In this document: positions 36,579 to 44,566 of the stretch, one piece after another | Position numbering within the stretch: the stretch's first letter is position 1 | How the letters are laid out: each line of letters begins with the position of its first letter | NCBI GenBank assembly: GCA_019635585.1 | Contig: JAHBZE010000002.1 | Span: 620,001 to 684,000 of the forward strand | Direction of reading: 5' to 3' | Source: Xanthobacteraceae bacterium | Lineage (GTDB): Bacteria; Pseudomonadota; Alphaproteobacteria; Rhizobiales; Xanthobacteraceae | Length of the DNA: 64,000 bases | Program-made: the position numbers and the translations under genes | Notes under the pieces: generated by a model | Databases searched by the model: none | What the model saw: the letters and a program-made list of their open reading frames with translations, nothing else | Told to the model about the DNA's origin: nothing

Positions 36579-37447
36579 GACCGCCGCGTCCCGAACAGGC
36601 CCTGCGGACGCAAGAGCAATACAAGGATGAAGATGATGTAGGTCGCCGCCAGCGTGAGGCCCGGATCTACATAGGTCGCAACGAACGTCTCGGTGAGGCC
36701 GAGGATCAGTCCGGCGACGAGACAACCGAGCAGATTACCGACGCCGCCCATGATGACGACGATCAGCGCCTTCATCGTGAAGACGACGCCGAGATTGGCG
36801 TTGAAGGTAAGAAACATCGAAACCAGCACGCCGCCGGCCGCGACCAGCGCGCCGCCAAGCGCGTAAGCAAAGGCCGCCGTCGCACGCACATCGATCGCGA
36901 CAAGCTGCGCCGATACCGGATCGACCGCGACCGCGCGAATCGCGGTCCCCGCCCGGGTGCGCGTGAGCCCGAGGTAAAGTGCAAGCCCGATTACGACCGC
37001 GAAACCGAGCGCCAGGAGACGGCTCGCGGAAATCGTCGCGCCGAAGATTTTCACCGGAATCGAAAGAAAATCGTAGCTGAAATAGTTTCCGCCGAAGATC
37101 GCGAGCATCACCCCCTGCGCGACGAACAACAGGCCGAAGGTCGCAAGAATGGAATCGACCTCGAGTGCATCGCGCGACGGCGCGCGCTTCACGAGCGGCA
37201 CCAGCAAGATCCGGTAGATCAGCCAGTTGATGATGCCCGCAAGCGGCACGATCACGAACAAGCCGATCAGCGGATTGACCGAAACGGAGGTGAACAGCCA
37301 TAGCGCGGCAAATGCCGCGGCGACCAGCGACTCGCCATAGGACAGGTTCATGATGCGCGCGACGCCGTATTGCAGCGTCAGGCCCATCGCGATCAGTGCG
37401 TAAATGCCTCCGAGCGTGATGCCGGAAAGCAGCGGCTCCGTGAACAT
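36575..37447 (-). CDS. livH: Branched-chain-type ABC transporter permease LivH
   Basis: Membrane permease of 290 residues. GGIYALIAMGLTLQYGVARIMNLSYGE near the start (in overlapping segments at residues 12-38) and AIRAVAVDPVSAQLVAIDV, the cytoplasmic coupling loop, are LivH motifs; eight helices can be counted. It follows livK after an 83-base gap with a strong hairpin, and overlaps livM by four bases. Confidence 0.93.
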   Translation of the reverse strand: MFTEPLLSGITLGGIYALIAMGLTLQYGVARIMNLSYGESLVAAAFAALWLFTSVSVNPLIGLFVIVPLAGIINWLIYRILLVPLVKRAPSRDALEVDSILATFGLLFVAQGVMLAIFGGNYFSYDFLSIPVKIFGATISASRLLALGFAVVIGLALYLGLTRTRAGTAIRAVAVDPVSAQLVAIDVRATAAFAYALGGALVAAGGVLVSMFLTFNANLGVVFTMKALIVVIMGGVGNLLGCLVAGLILGLTETFVATYVDPGLTLAATYIIFILVLLLRPQGLFGTRRS

Positions 37448-37483
37448 GAACTCGATCTTCGCGCTTTACACGAACGAAACGCA

Positions 37484-37515
37484 ACGCGGCGGGCCTGGGA
37501 GGAGGCCCGCCGCGT
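37484..37515 (-). promoter_or_regulatory. Strong stem-loop between livK and livH
   Basis: A perfect 13-bp stem (ACGCGGCGGGCCT with AGGCCCGCCGCGT) around a 6-base loop lies 16 bases after the livK stop and 36 bases before livH. It is not followed by a proper U-tract on the minus strand, so it is probably a 3'-end mRNA stabiliser or partial terminator. This would give the binding protein more mRNA than the membrane and ATPase subunits, a common design in ABC operons. Confidence 0.7.
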
Positions 37516-37530
37516 CACATGCCGGTCCGC

Positions 37531-38754
37531 CTATTTCTTCCAGGCCGGCTTCGGAACGATAAAGTCGGCAGCACCCGCGCGGTGCGGCGCAACACCGGTG
37601 AACACGCCATTCTGCCACTGGCCGATCAGCCAGAATGCATCCTTCGGCTGGTTGTTCTCGAGCTTGATCTTGCCGAGAACCGTATCGAAGGTGCCGGTCT
37701 GCAGTTCCTTGATGATTGCCGGACGGTCGATCTTGCCGACGCGCTCGATCGCCTGTTCCAGCATTTGCAGCGACGCGTAGCCGATCTGGCTGCCCCAATA
37801 GTCGGGGTCGCGGTTCACGAGTTTCCGGATCTTCTCGCGGTATTCCATCGTTCCCTTGTTGTCGCGCGACCAGCCGCCGAGCGAGATAATGCCTTCGACG
37901 TTGTCGCCGAAACGCTGCGGGAACAGCGGGAAGCCGGTGCCGACGCCGGTGAACATCACCTTCGGCGCATAGGAAGTCAGGCGCGCCTGATCGGTGATCG
38001 CAACCGTATCCGGCGGATAGCTGAAGGCGACGAAGGTATCGGCCTTCGAGCGCTGCGCTTCGCCGATGATCGGCGACATGTCCTGCGTGCCGATCGGATA
38101 GCTCTTGTCGAACACGATCTTGAAGCCGGCCTTTTCGAAGCCCGCGCGCGCGGCCTTCGAGAGATCGATGCCGAAGCCGTCGGCGACCGAGACCATCGCG
38201 ATCTGGTCGTTGATCTTGCCTTCCTTGCGCAGCTTCACGAGCAGATCGACCAGCGCGTCGATGTATTGCTTCGAGGTGCCGAGGAACCAGAAGCTGTTCG
38301 GCCAGCGCTTGGCGAGATCGGGCGCGCGGTCGGTAACGGCACTGAAGGTCAACTGCGGATAGCCGTGCTTGTGGAAGGTCGGGCCTACCGCGAGATTGAT
38401 ACCGGTACCCCAGGGCGGAAACAGCAGATCGACCTTGTCCTGCTCGATCAGGCGTTCGACCGCACGCACCGCTTCTTCGGAGTTCGAGCGGTCGTCATAC
38501 TCGACGACTTCGATCGGGATGCGCTTGCCGTAAGCTTTGAGCATCAATCCGCCCTTGGCGTTCACTTCCTGAACCCAGAGCTGATAGTTAGGAATCTGCG
38601 TGATGTTCGCGCCGCCCGCGTTCGGGCCGGTTTTGGAAATCGCATAACCGATCTTGATCGACTTCGGCGCGTCCTGCGCCGAAAGCGACGGCGCGCCGAG
38701 GCCAATCGCCACCGCAGTGACGAGCCCGGCAAGCAGCTTCGCGTTGAATTTCAT
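37531..38754 (-). CDS. livK: ABC transporter substrate-binding protein, LivK type
   Basis: Periplasmic binding protein of 407 residues, type I fold. The signal peptide MKFNAKLLAGLVTAVAIGLG is cleaved after about LSAQ. KIGYAISKTGPNAGGANI and VEYDDRSNSEEAVRAVERLI are typical of the branched-chain amino acid/amide/aromatic binding family. It is the first gene of the livKHMGF-SDR-cupin operon. The ligand is not a safe call; the following catabolic genes point to an aromatic or hydroxyketone-like acid rather than leucine. Confidence 0.92.
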   Translation of the reverse strand: MKFNAKLLAGLVTAVAIGLGAPSLSAQDAPKSIKIGYAISKTGPNAGGANITQIPNYQLWVQEVNAKGGLMLKAYGKRIPIEVVEYDDRSNSEEAVRAVERLIEQDKVDLLFPPWGTGINLAVGPTFHKHGYPQLTFSAVTDRAPDLAKRWPNSFWFLGTSKQYIDALVDLLVKLRKEGKINDQIAMVSVADGFGIDLSKAARAGFEKAGFKIVFDKSYPIGTQDMSPIIGEAQRSKADTFVAFSYPPDTVAITDQARLTSYAPKVMFTGVGTGFPLFPQRFGDNVEGIISLGGWSRDNKGTMEYREKIRKLVNRDPDYWGSQIGYASLQMLEQAIERVGKIDRPAIIKELQTGTFDTVLGKIKLENNQPKDAFWLIGQWQNGVFTGVAPHRAGAADFIVPKPAWKK

Positions 38755-38793
38755 CTATTCCCTCCCCTGATTTTCTCGTTTGAAAGACTGTTG

Positions 38794-38832
38794 GGGTTCC
38801 AAATGTCGGAACCCATTCGATTGGTGTACCAA
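38794..38832. promoter_or_regulatory. Palindromic operator candidate and hairpin upstream of livK
   Basis: TTGGTGTACCAA at 38821-38832 is an inverted repeat (TTGGT-GT-ACCAA) of the type bound by GntR/FadR-family regulators. It stands 67 bases before the livK start. Between them, GGGTTCC (38794-38800) and GGAACCC (38808-38814) form a 7-bp stem with a 7-base loop in what would be the livK leader. The rest of the 246-base gap to metY shows no further motif that I recognise; I looked for a SAM-II riboswitch before metY and did not find a convincing one. No GntR gene is adjacent, so the regulator would be coded elsewhere. Confidence 0.45.
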
Positions 38833-39000
38833 CGAATTATCCGTAGGAATAGAGAAAAAGCACGCTGCAACGCACTAGAAAGGCGTTCAGTCTCTTCCCG
38901 GAAAAGTCCAACAGGAATTTGCGCTGCGTCGCGCGGCGCGTTGCTCTCGCGATTGCTACAGGCGAAATTGCACGGAGAAATCCGCTCGAAAGAAAACGAA

Positions 39001-40296
39001 ATGGCCGCTCCGAAACCGCCCGCCTTCGAAACCCTGAGCCTGCATGCCGGACAACATCCGGACCCGGTCACGGGTTCGCGTGCCGTGCCGATCTACCAGA
39101 CCACTTCTTATGTGTTTCAGGATACGGATCACGCGGCCGCGCTCTTCAATCTCGAGCGCGCGGGCAACATCTATACCCGCATCTCCAATCCGACGACCTC
39201 GGTACTGGAGGAACGGATTGCCGCGCTTGAAAACGGCGCCGGCGCGGTTGCGACCGCGAGCGGCATGGCCGCGATGCATCTTGCGATTGCAACGATTGCG
39301 AACGCAGGCGACCATATCGTCGCTTCCGCTTCGCTCTATGGCGGCACGATCAATCTGCTCGCCCATACGTTGCCGCGTTTCGGCATCACTACGACTTTCG
39401 TAAAGCCGCGCGATCATGAAGGCATCAAGGTCGCGATCAAGCCGAACACGAAGCTCGTGATCGGCGAGACCATCGGCAATCCCGGCCTCGAAGTGCTCGA
39501 CATCCCGAAGGTCGCGGAAATCGCGCATGCAGCGAAAATCCCGCTGCTAATCGACAATACTTTCGCAACACCCTATCTCTCGCGCCCGCTCGATCTCGGC
39601 GCCGACCTTGTCATGCATTCGCTGACCAAATGGATCGGCGGCCACGGCATTGCGATCGGCGGCATTGTCGTCGATAGCGGCCGCTTCGACTGGATCGGCT
39701 CCGGAAAATTCCCGCAACTCACCGAACCTTACCCGGGCTATCACGGCATCAACTTCGTCGAGCAATATGGGCCCTGGGCCTTCGTAATGCGCGCACGCTC
39801 CGAGGGCCTGCGCGATTTCGGCGCGTGCATCTCGCCGACGAATGCCTTCCAGATTTTGCAAGGGGCCGAAACGCTCGGCGTGCGAATGGACCGGCATATC
39901 GCGAACACGAAGGCAGTGCTGGACGCTCTTTCCAAAAACGCGGCGGTCGCATGGGTGCTGCATCCTTCTCTGCCCTCACATGAAGATCATGTGCTCGCGC
40001 AGAAGCTCTTGCCGCGCGGCGCAGGCTCCATCGTGAGCTTCGGCATCAAGGGTGGCCGTGCTGCGGGCAAAAAATTCATCGAGAGCCTGCGGCTCGCGAG
40101 CCATCTTGCGAATGTTGGCGACGCGAAAACGCTCGTAATCCACCCTGCGAGCACAACACATCAGCAGATGGATGCCGAACAACTCAAAGCCGCCGGCATC
40201 GGCGAGGAACTGATCCGTCTCTCCGTCGGCATCGAGAACGCAGCCGACATCATCGACGATCTCAATCAGGCGCTTCGCGCCTCGCAGAAAGCGTGA
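39001..40296 (+). CDS. metY: O-acetylhomoserine sulfhydrylase (aminocarboxypropyltransferase)
   Basis: PLP enzyme of 431 residues that makes homocysteine from O-acetylhomoserine and sulfide. The start FETLSLHAGQHPDPVTGSRAVPIYQTTSY (in pieces from residue 9) is diagnostic for MetY rather than MetZ or MetB. YTRISNPTTSVLEERIAALE is the PLP-cofactor segment and Lys210 in MHSLTKWIGGHG binds PLP. ATG 39001 is used; the frame continues upstream only as antisense of livK. It sits four bases before the alpha/beta hydrolase gene. As a sulfide-consuming enzyme it is worth noting with the sulfide oxidation genes 18 kb away, though no link is shown. Confidence 0.94.
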   Translation: MAAPKPPAFETLSLHAGQHPDPVTGSRAVPIYQTTSYVFQDTDHAAALFNLERAGNIYTRISNPTTSVLEERIAALENGAGAVATASGMAAMHLAIATIANAGDHIVASASLYGGTINLLAHTLPRFGITTTFVKPRDHEGIKVAIKPNTKLVIGETIGNPGLEVLDIPKVAEIAHAAKIPLLIDNTFATPYLSRPLDLGADLVMHSLTKWIGGHGIAIGGIVVDSGRFDWIGSGKFPQLTEPYPGYHGINFVEQYGPWAFVMRARSEGLRDFGACISPTNAFQILQGAETLGVRMDRHIANTKAVLDALSKNAAVAWVLHPSLPSHEDHVLAQKLLPRGAGSIVSFGIKGGRAAGKKFIESLRLASHLANVGDAKTLVIHPASTTHQQMDAEQLKAAGIGEELIRLSVGIENAADIIDDLNQALRASQKA

Positions 40297-40300
40297 CGTC

Positions 40301-41080
40301 ATGCGCATCAACGTGAACGGCGAAGAAATTTACGCCGCCACCGGCGGGCAGGAGTTCGATCCCAAGAAGCCGCTGGTCATCTTCCTGCATGGCGCGGGCT
40401 TCGATCATTCGGTCTGGGCGCTCTATACGCGGTGGCACGCGCATCACGGATTTTCGGTACTGGCGCCTGACCTTCCCGGTCACGGCCAATCCGGCGGCAA
40501 GCCGCTGACTTCCGTCGAACAATACGCCGATTGGGTGGTCGCGCTGATCGACGCCGTGGGCGCGAAGCAGGCGCGTCTCGTCGGTCACTCGCTCGGCACA
40601 TTGATCGCGCTCGAAATCGCCGCGCGTTATCCGGAGAAAGTTTCCGGTCTGCGGCTGATCGCAACCGCCGGCACGATGCCGGTCAGCGAAGCGTTGCTGA
40701 GTGCGGCAAAGGAAAATTCGCCGGATGCGATCGCGATGATGACGGTGTGGGGCTTCGGCCATCGCGCGGGACTGGGCGGCAGCCTGACACCCGGCGGCTG
40801 GATGATGGGCAAAGGCGTGCGCATTCTGGAAACCATGAAGCCTGGCGTGCTGCACGCGGATCTCTCGGCAAGCAACGGCTATAATGCGAGCGAAGCGGCA
40901 GCGAAGATCAAGGTGCCGGTTACGATCGTGCTCGGCGAGCGCGACCTGATGACGCCCGCCAAAAACGGCAAAGCGCTCGCAGCACTCATTCCGGGCGCCA
41001 AAACCGTCATATTGCCGGGCGCCGGACACATGATGCTCGCAGAAGCGCCGGATGAAGTGCTGAAGGCGATCGCTGCCTAA
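40301..41080 (+). CDS. Alpha/beta-fold hydrolase
   Basis: Cytoplasmic hydrolase of 259 residues. FLHGAGFDHSVWALYTRW (oxyanion loop), PDLPGHGQSGG, nucleophile Ser97 in VGHSLGT, and the late Asp (GERDLMTPAK) and His (PGAGHMML) complete a catalytic triad. It resembles the BioH/MhpC-type esterase group. It follows metY by four bases and is probably translated from the same mRNA. Its stop overlaps the convergent membrane-protein gene by four bases. Substrate unknown; a link to methionine synthesis is a guess from pairing alone. Confidence 0.88.
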   Translation: MRINVNGEEIYAATGGQEFDPKKPLVIFLHGAGFDHSVWALYTRWHAHHGFSVLAPDLPGHGQSGGKPLTSVEQYADWVVALIDAVGAKQARLVGHSLGTLIALEIAARYPEKVSGLRLIATAGTMPVSEALLSAAKENSPDAIAMMTVWGFGHRAGLGGSLTPGGWMMGKGVRILETMKPGVLHADLSASNGYNASEAAAKIKVPVTIVLGERDLMTPAKNGKALAALIPGAKTVILPGAGHMMLAEAPDEVLKAIAA

Positions 41081-42297
41081 AAGCCGACGAGGAAGCCACC
41101 GTTCGCAAACACCATCGCGGCGGCGGTACTTGCCAGCGCAAGGCCACGCCACCGGACGCCGGTTTTAACGAACGGCACCAGCACGATCATGACGTGCGCG
41201 AGCGCAACCGCCGGGCTGAACAGCAGCGGCTCTTCCGGATTGAACACGAAGAAGAACGCTCCGCGTACCGCCGAATACGCTGCAAGCGCGAACAGAATTC
41301 CGGCGAGACCCGCCACCCGTCCTTTTATCGAGCCGAAGACCAACATGCTGCCGAGCGACAGGATCGCCAGAAGTGCCGCAGGCCGGCTTAGGTACTGCCC
41401 AATGCCGGGCCCGAAATAGCCTGCGGTTTGAAGGGCGGGATCGGCAAAATGGGTCGCGCTTCCGGGCGCTACAAGATTGAACGCAAGCCAGTTGCAGAGA
41501 AAAGAATAAAGGATGGCAAGGCCGTGGTCGCTTTTGAAAAAGTAATGCAAAAACATGCTTGCATGTGACGCGCCCTCGCCGTCCTGTCCCGGAAACGCCA
41601 CGCGGCCGAAAAACTCGAGAATGGCGAGCGCCGCAAAGCCGGCAATCAGGTGCTTAAACGGCCGCGCATGTGGCCACCATCGCCAGCCATGACGGATCAA
41701 GCTATCCGCCGCCGGAATGATCGCCAGAAAACAGGCAGTGATTTCATTGAGGCAAGCCGCGAAGAACACTGCAATCAGGATAGCGCTCGACGCATTGCCT
41801 GGGCTTTCCCGAAGCCGCAGATAGATTGCGACATAGATCGATGACAACGTCGCCGTGACGATCTTCGATTCCTCGATGCTCGCAAAGTACCAGATGCCGA
41901 GACACACGGCATAGATCCCGCCGCAAAGAAGCGCCTCGCGGCGCGGCACGAACGCCGAGAAAGCCGCGACCGCAGCAACCACGCCGCCTGCTCCGACGGC
42001 TGCAAAGAGTGCTTTCAGTATGAGCGCGGGTTCAATCCAGCCGCCGAGCCATCCGAACAGCTTCATCCACGCGAGTGCGGCACCGACGATCAGCGGATGA
42101 AAGCGCACGATGCGCTCCTGAACCGAACCGTGGACCATCTCCTGATAAAGATAGGAGTCTGCGCCGAAATGCGTGGTCGCTCCGCGCGCGTCCAGAACGA
42201 CCGCCGACCCGAAATACAGGCAGAAGCAGAGTAGTGCGGCGGCGAGAAAGTCCGCTCTACTTATCTCGTTCGAATCCAGTTTCCTGTAGGGTCGCAT
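41077..42297 (-). CDS. Polytopic membrane protein of unknown function
   Basis: Unrecognised integral membrane protein of 406 residues with ten or so hydrophobic helices. A polar N-terminal tail (MRPYRKLDSNEISRADF) is followed by helix 1 and a loop with THFGADSYLYQE and RIVRFHP, acidic and basic residues where GT-C glycosyltransferases carry their first extracytoplasmic loop. The start is ATG 42297, which shares its A with the stop of the prenyltransferase gene (TGATG); the TTG before it is not needed. This tight coupling suggests that it uses the polyprenyl-linked product of the partner. A GT-C-like role is a hypothesis, as no family motif is certain. Confidence 0.72.
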   Translation of the reverse strand: MRPYRKLDSNEISRADFLAAALLCFCLYFGSAVVLDARGATTHFGADSYLYQEMVHGSVQERIVRFHPLIVGAALAWMKLFGWLGGWIEPALILKALFAAVGAGGVVAAVAAFSAFVPRREALLCGGIYAVCLGIWYFASIEESKIVTATLSSIYVAIYLRLRESPGNASSAILIAVFFAACLNEITACFLAIIPAADSLIRHGWRWWPHARPFKHLIAGFAALAILEFFGRVAFPGQDGEGASHASMFLHYFFKSDHGLAILYSFLCNWLAFNLVAPGSATHFADPALQTAGYFGPGIGQYLSRPAALLAILSLGSMLVFGSIKGRVAGLAGILFALAAYSAVRGAFFFVFNPEEPLLFSPAVALAHVMIVLVPFVKTGVRWRGLALASTAAAMVFANGGFLVGF

Positions 42298-43217
42298 CAA
42301 GGGCCAAACAATGCTGCAAGAAAGCCCGCGGCCATCGCACAGCCCAACCCCAGGCTGACTCGATCACGCAATGCGAAGGTTACGGGATCGTCAAGCAATT
42401 GGCCGCGTTGCGAGAGCAGCCATATTCTGCCGAGAAACAGAAACAGAATCGGCGGTATAGTCCAGAGCCAGTTCGTATTTGAATAGACCGCACGTGGAAA
42501 CGCATCGACCAGCAAATATTCGATATTGATGAGAACGGCCCCGAGCATAGCGGCAACACCAAGCGCGAGCAGCAGTGGCACGTCCTCGCGCACATAGCCG
42601 CGCCCAGAAGCCGGCCCGCGGGCTTTCCACCGCTGGAGTTCGGTGTGCCGTTTGGCCGCCGACAGCGAAAGAAAGACGAACATCGAGAACACGAGAAGCC
42701 ACGGCGAGATGCGGACATCGAGGATCAGGATTCCGAGCCAGATCCTGAACGTGAAAAGGCCAGCAATCACGAAGATGTCTGCGATGGGCACGCGCTTCCA
42801 GTAGAACGTGTAGCTCAACGCGACAACGATATAGAGAGCGATCGCAGCGGTCTCTTCCGGCCCAATGATCATGCCGATGGCAAAGGTGGCAACAAAAAGC
42901 GCGACGGCGAGTAGATAAGCCTCTCGCCGAGAAAGCTCGCCGCTCGCAATCGGCCGCGCATGCTTGCTCCAGTGCCTGCGATCCCTCTTCGCGTCATGGA
43001 TGTCGTTCACGACATAGGTGGCCGAGGCAGCGAGGCAAAGCACGAGAAAGCCAAGCAGCGCGTAGCTCCAGGCGTCGACTTCGAGCAGCAATCCGCCGAG
43101 CAGGAGCGGAACGAACACGAGTGCGTTCTTCGACCATTGATGCAGTCGCAGACTGCGCAGGATCGCAACCCACGTACCCGATTGCGCGCGGCGGGCCGAT
43201 TTGCTGCGTCTCGTCAT
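42297..43217 (-). CDS. UbiA-family prenyltransferase, DPPR-synthase-like
   Basis: Integral membrane transferase of 306 residues. The first Asp-rich motif is NDIHDAKRD (71-79), a UbiA N-D-x-x-D-x-x-x-D site. RLHQWSKNALVFVPLL at the start and YTFYWKRVPIADIFVIAG with FRIWLG are typical of decaprenyl-phosphate phosphoribosyltransferase (Rv3806c/NoeC type) rather than ubiquinone UbiA. Such enzymes put phosphoribose on a polyprenyl phosphate, the first step to polyprenyl-arabinose donors. ATG 43217 is used. It is coupled to the unknown membrane protein downstream. No DprE1/DprE2-like genes are in the window. Confidence 0.8.
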   Translation of the reverse strand: MTRRSKSARRAQSGTWVAILRSLRLHQWSKNALVFVPLLLGGLLLEVDAWSYALLGFLVLCLAASATYVVNDIHDAKRDRRHWSKHARPIASGELSRREAYLLAVALFVATFAIGMIIGPEETAAIALYIVVALSYTFYWKRVPIADIFVIAGLFTFRIWLGILILDVRISPWLLVFSMFVFLSLSAAKRHTELQRWKARGPASGRGYVREDVPLLLALGVAAMLGAVLINIEYLLVDAFPRAVYSNTNWLWTIPPILFLFLGRIWLLSQRGQLLDDPVTFALRDRVSLGLGCAMAAGFLAALFGP

Positions 43218-43225
43218 GAATAGGC

Positions 43226-44461
43226 TTATCCGCGCTTCTGCATGTTGCCGCTGCGGAGAGGCACGCCGAACTCGTTGCGGCAGACTTCGGCAAGCAACGC
43301 GACGCCGGCGCGAATATCTTCGTGTGGCAGATTGGCGAAGCAGAGACGGATGCGGCTTTTCGAGTGCTGCGCGTTCACCGACCATTCCGGTCCTGGATTG
43401 ATCGCGACCCCTGCCGCGAGCGCCTTCTGATAAAGTTGCATCGCATCCACCTGATCCGGCAACTTGACCCAAAGGAAGATGCCGCCCGGCGCATCGTCAA
43501 ACTCGGCACTCGTTCCGAACTGCTCGTTCAGCGACTCCATCAGGGTTTCGAGTTTCGCTCGCAGCGCCATCCGCAACTTCGGCACATGTTGCTCGAATTG
43601 CGATTTGCAGAACTCCGCGAGCAGCATCTGTTCGAGCGAAGCGGAGCCTGCGTCCGTCTTCAACGCGAGTGCGCGCGAAAGCACGTCCCACTTCGCGACG
43701 ACGTAGCCCACACGAAGCGCGGGCGCGACCGACTTCGAGAACGAGCCGATATAAACGACGCCGTTTCCATTGCGCATGGCGTAGAGCGCGGGCGGCCGTT
43801 TGCCGCTCCAGATCAGGTCGGCGTAGCAGTCGTCCTCGAACACCGGCACGCCGTATTCTTCCGAAAGCGCGAGCAATTCGCGGCGGCGCGCTTCGCTCAT
43901 GATCGTCCCCGTCGGATTCTGCACGGTCGGGATGGTGTAGATAAATTTCGGCCGCACACCGCGCGACTTCAGATCGGCGAGTGCCGCTGCGAGCGCATCC
44001 ATCTTCATGCCGCCCTCGTCGAGCGGAATGCCCACGATATTGACGCCCATGCGCGTCATACGGTTGATCGAGCCCTGATAGCAGTCCTCTTCGTAGATCA
44101 CCGTATCGCCGCGTTCGCAGAACACGCCGTTCACGAGATCGAGCGCCTGCAGTGAGCCGGAAACGAGCAACACCTCGTCGGCGTCGCATTCGATCCCGGC
44201 GTCGCGTTTGAGCTTTTCGGCGATGAACTCCCGCAGCGGCCGATAGCCCAGCGGGCCGTGTCCGACGTTATAGGTCGCAAGCGCCTGCCCTTCGCGCGCG
44301 AGCACAGCATCCGCCGCTTTCCGCAGCGCCTCGACCGGCACCATGTCCGGATCGTTATGACCGCCGGTGAAGTTGTATCGGGCAGGCCCTCCCCACTTCG
44401 CAGCGGGCGGCGGCAGGGTCGAGGAAAAAAGCGAAGAAAAGTCGAACGCACTTGCACGCAT
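43226..44461 (-). CDS. PLP-dependent aminotransferase (class I/II, LysN/MocR-catalytic type)
   Basis: Fold type I aminotransferase of 411 residues without a DNA-binding domain. ATYNVGHGPLGYRPLREFI and the VQNPTGTIMSEARR segment are conserved; Lys243 in GSFSKSVAPALRVGY binds PLP, and DDCYADLIW (210-218) holds the PLP-phenolate Tyr/Asp. This branch includes 2-aminoadipate and aromatic/branched-chain aminotransferases. It begins the minus-strand group aminotransferase-prenyltransferase-membrane protein with an 8-base gap. Amino donor and acceptor remain open. Confidence 0.88.
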   Translation of the reverse strand: MRASAFDFSSLFSSTLPPPAAKWGGPARYNFTGGHNDPDMVPVEALRKAADAVLAREGQALATYNVGHGPLGYRPLREFIAEKLKRDAGIECDADEVLLVSGSLQALDLVNGVFCERGDTVIYEEDCYQGSINRMTRMGVNIVGIPLDEGGMKMDALAAALADLKSRGVRPKFIYTIPTVQNPTGTIMSEARRRELLALSEEYGVPVFEDDCYADLIWSGKRPPALYAMRNGNGVVYIGSFSKSVAPALRVGYVVAKWDVLSRALALKTDAGSASLEQMLLAEFCKSQFEQHVPKLRMALRAKLETLMESLNEQFGTSAEFDDAPGGIFLWVKLPDQVDAMQLYQKALAAGVAINPGPEWSVNAQHSKSRIRLCFANLPHEDIRAGVALLAEVCRNEFGVPLRSGNMQKRG

Positions 44462-44566
44462 GAGAAAACCGGATTCCCGTACCGCACAGGCGCGCGGCTT
44501 CTTTCCGCGCGACTATCCGGTAAATCCTTGCGGCTTGCCAGTCCCGTCTCGCCGCGAAGTCATCGA

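Noticed and set aside
38755-39000. SAM-II or other methionine riboswitch upstream of metY
   Set aside because: I looked for the conserved pseudoknot segments of SAM-II and saw no convincing match; only a short hairpin near livK and a GntR-like palindrome are visible. A covariance-model search would settle it.
44491-44511. Hairpin CGCGCGG/CCGCGCG between the aminotransferase and dnaE2 as a terminator
   Set aside because: The stem is 7 bp and no T-rich tract follows on the minus strand, so a terminator cannot be claimed.
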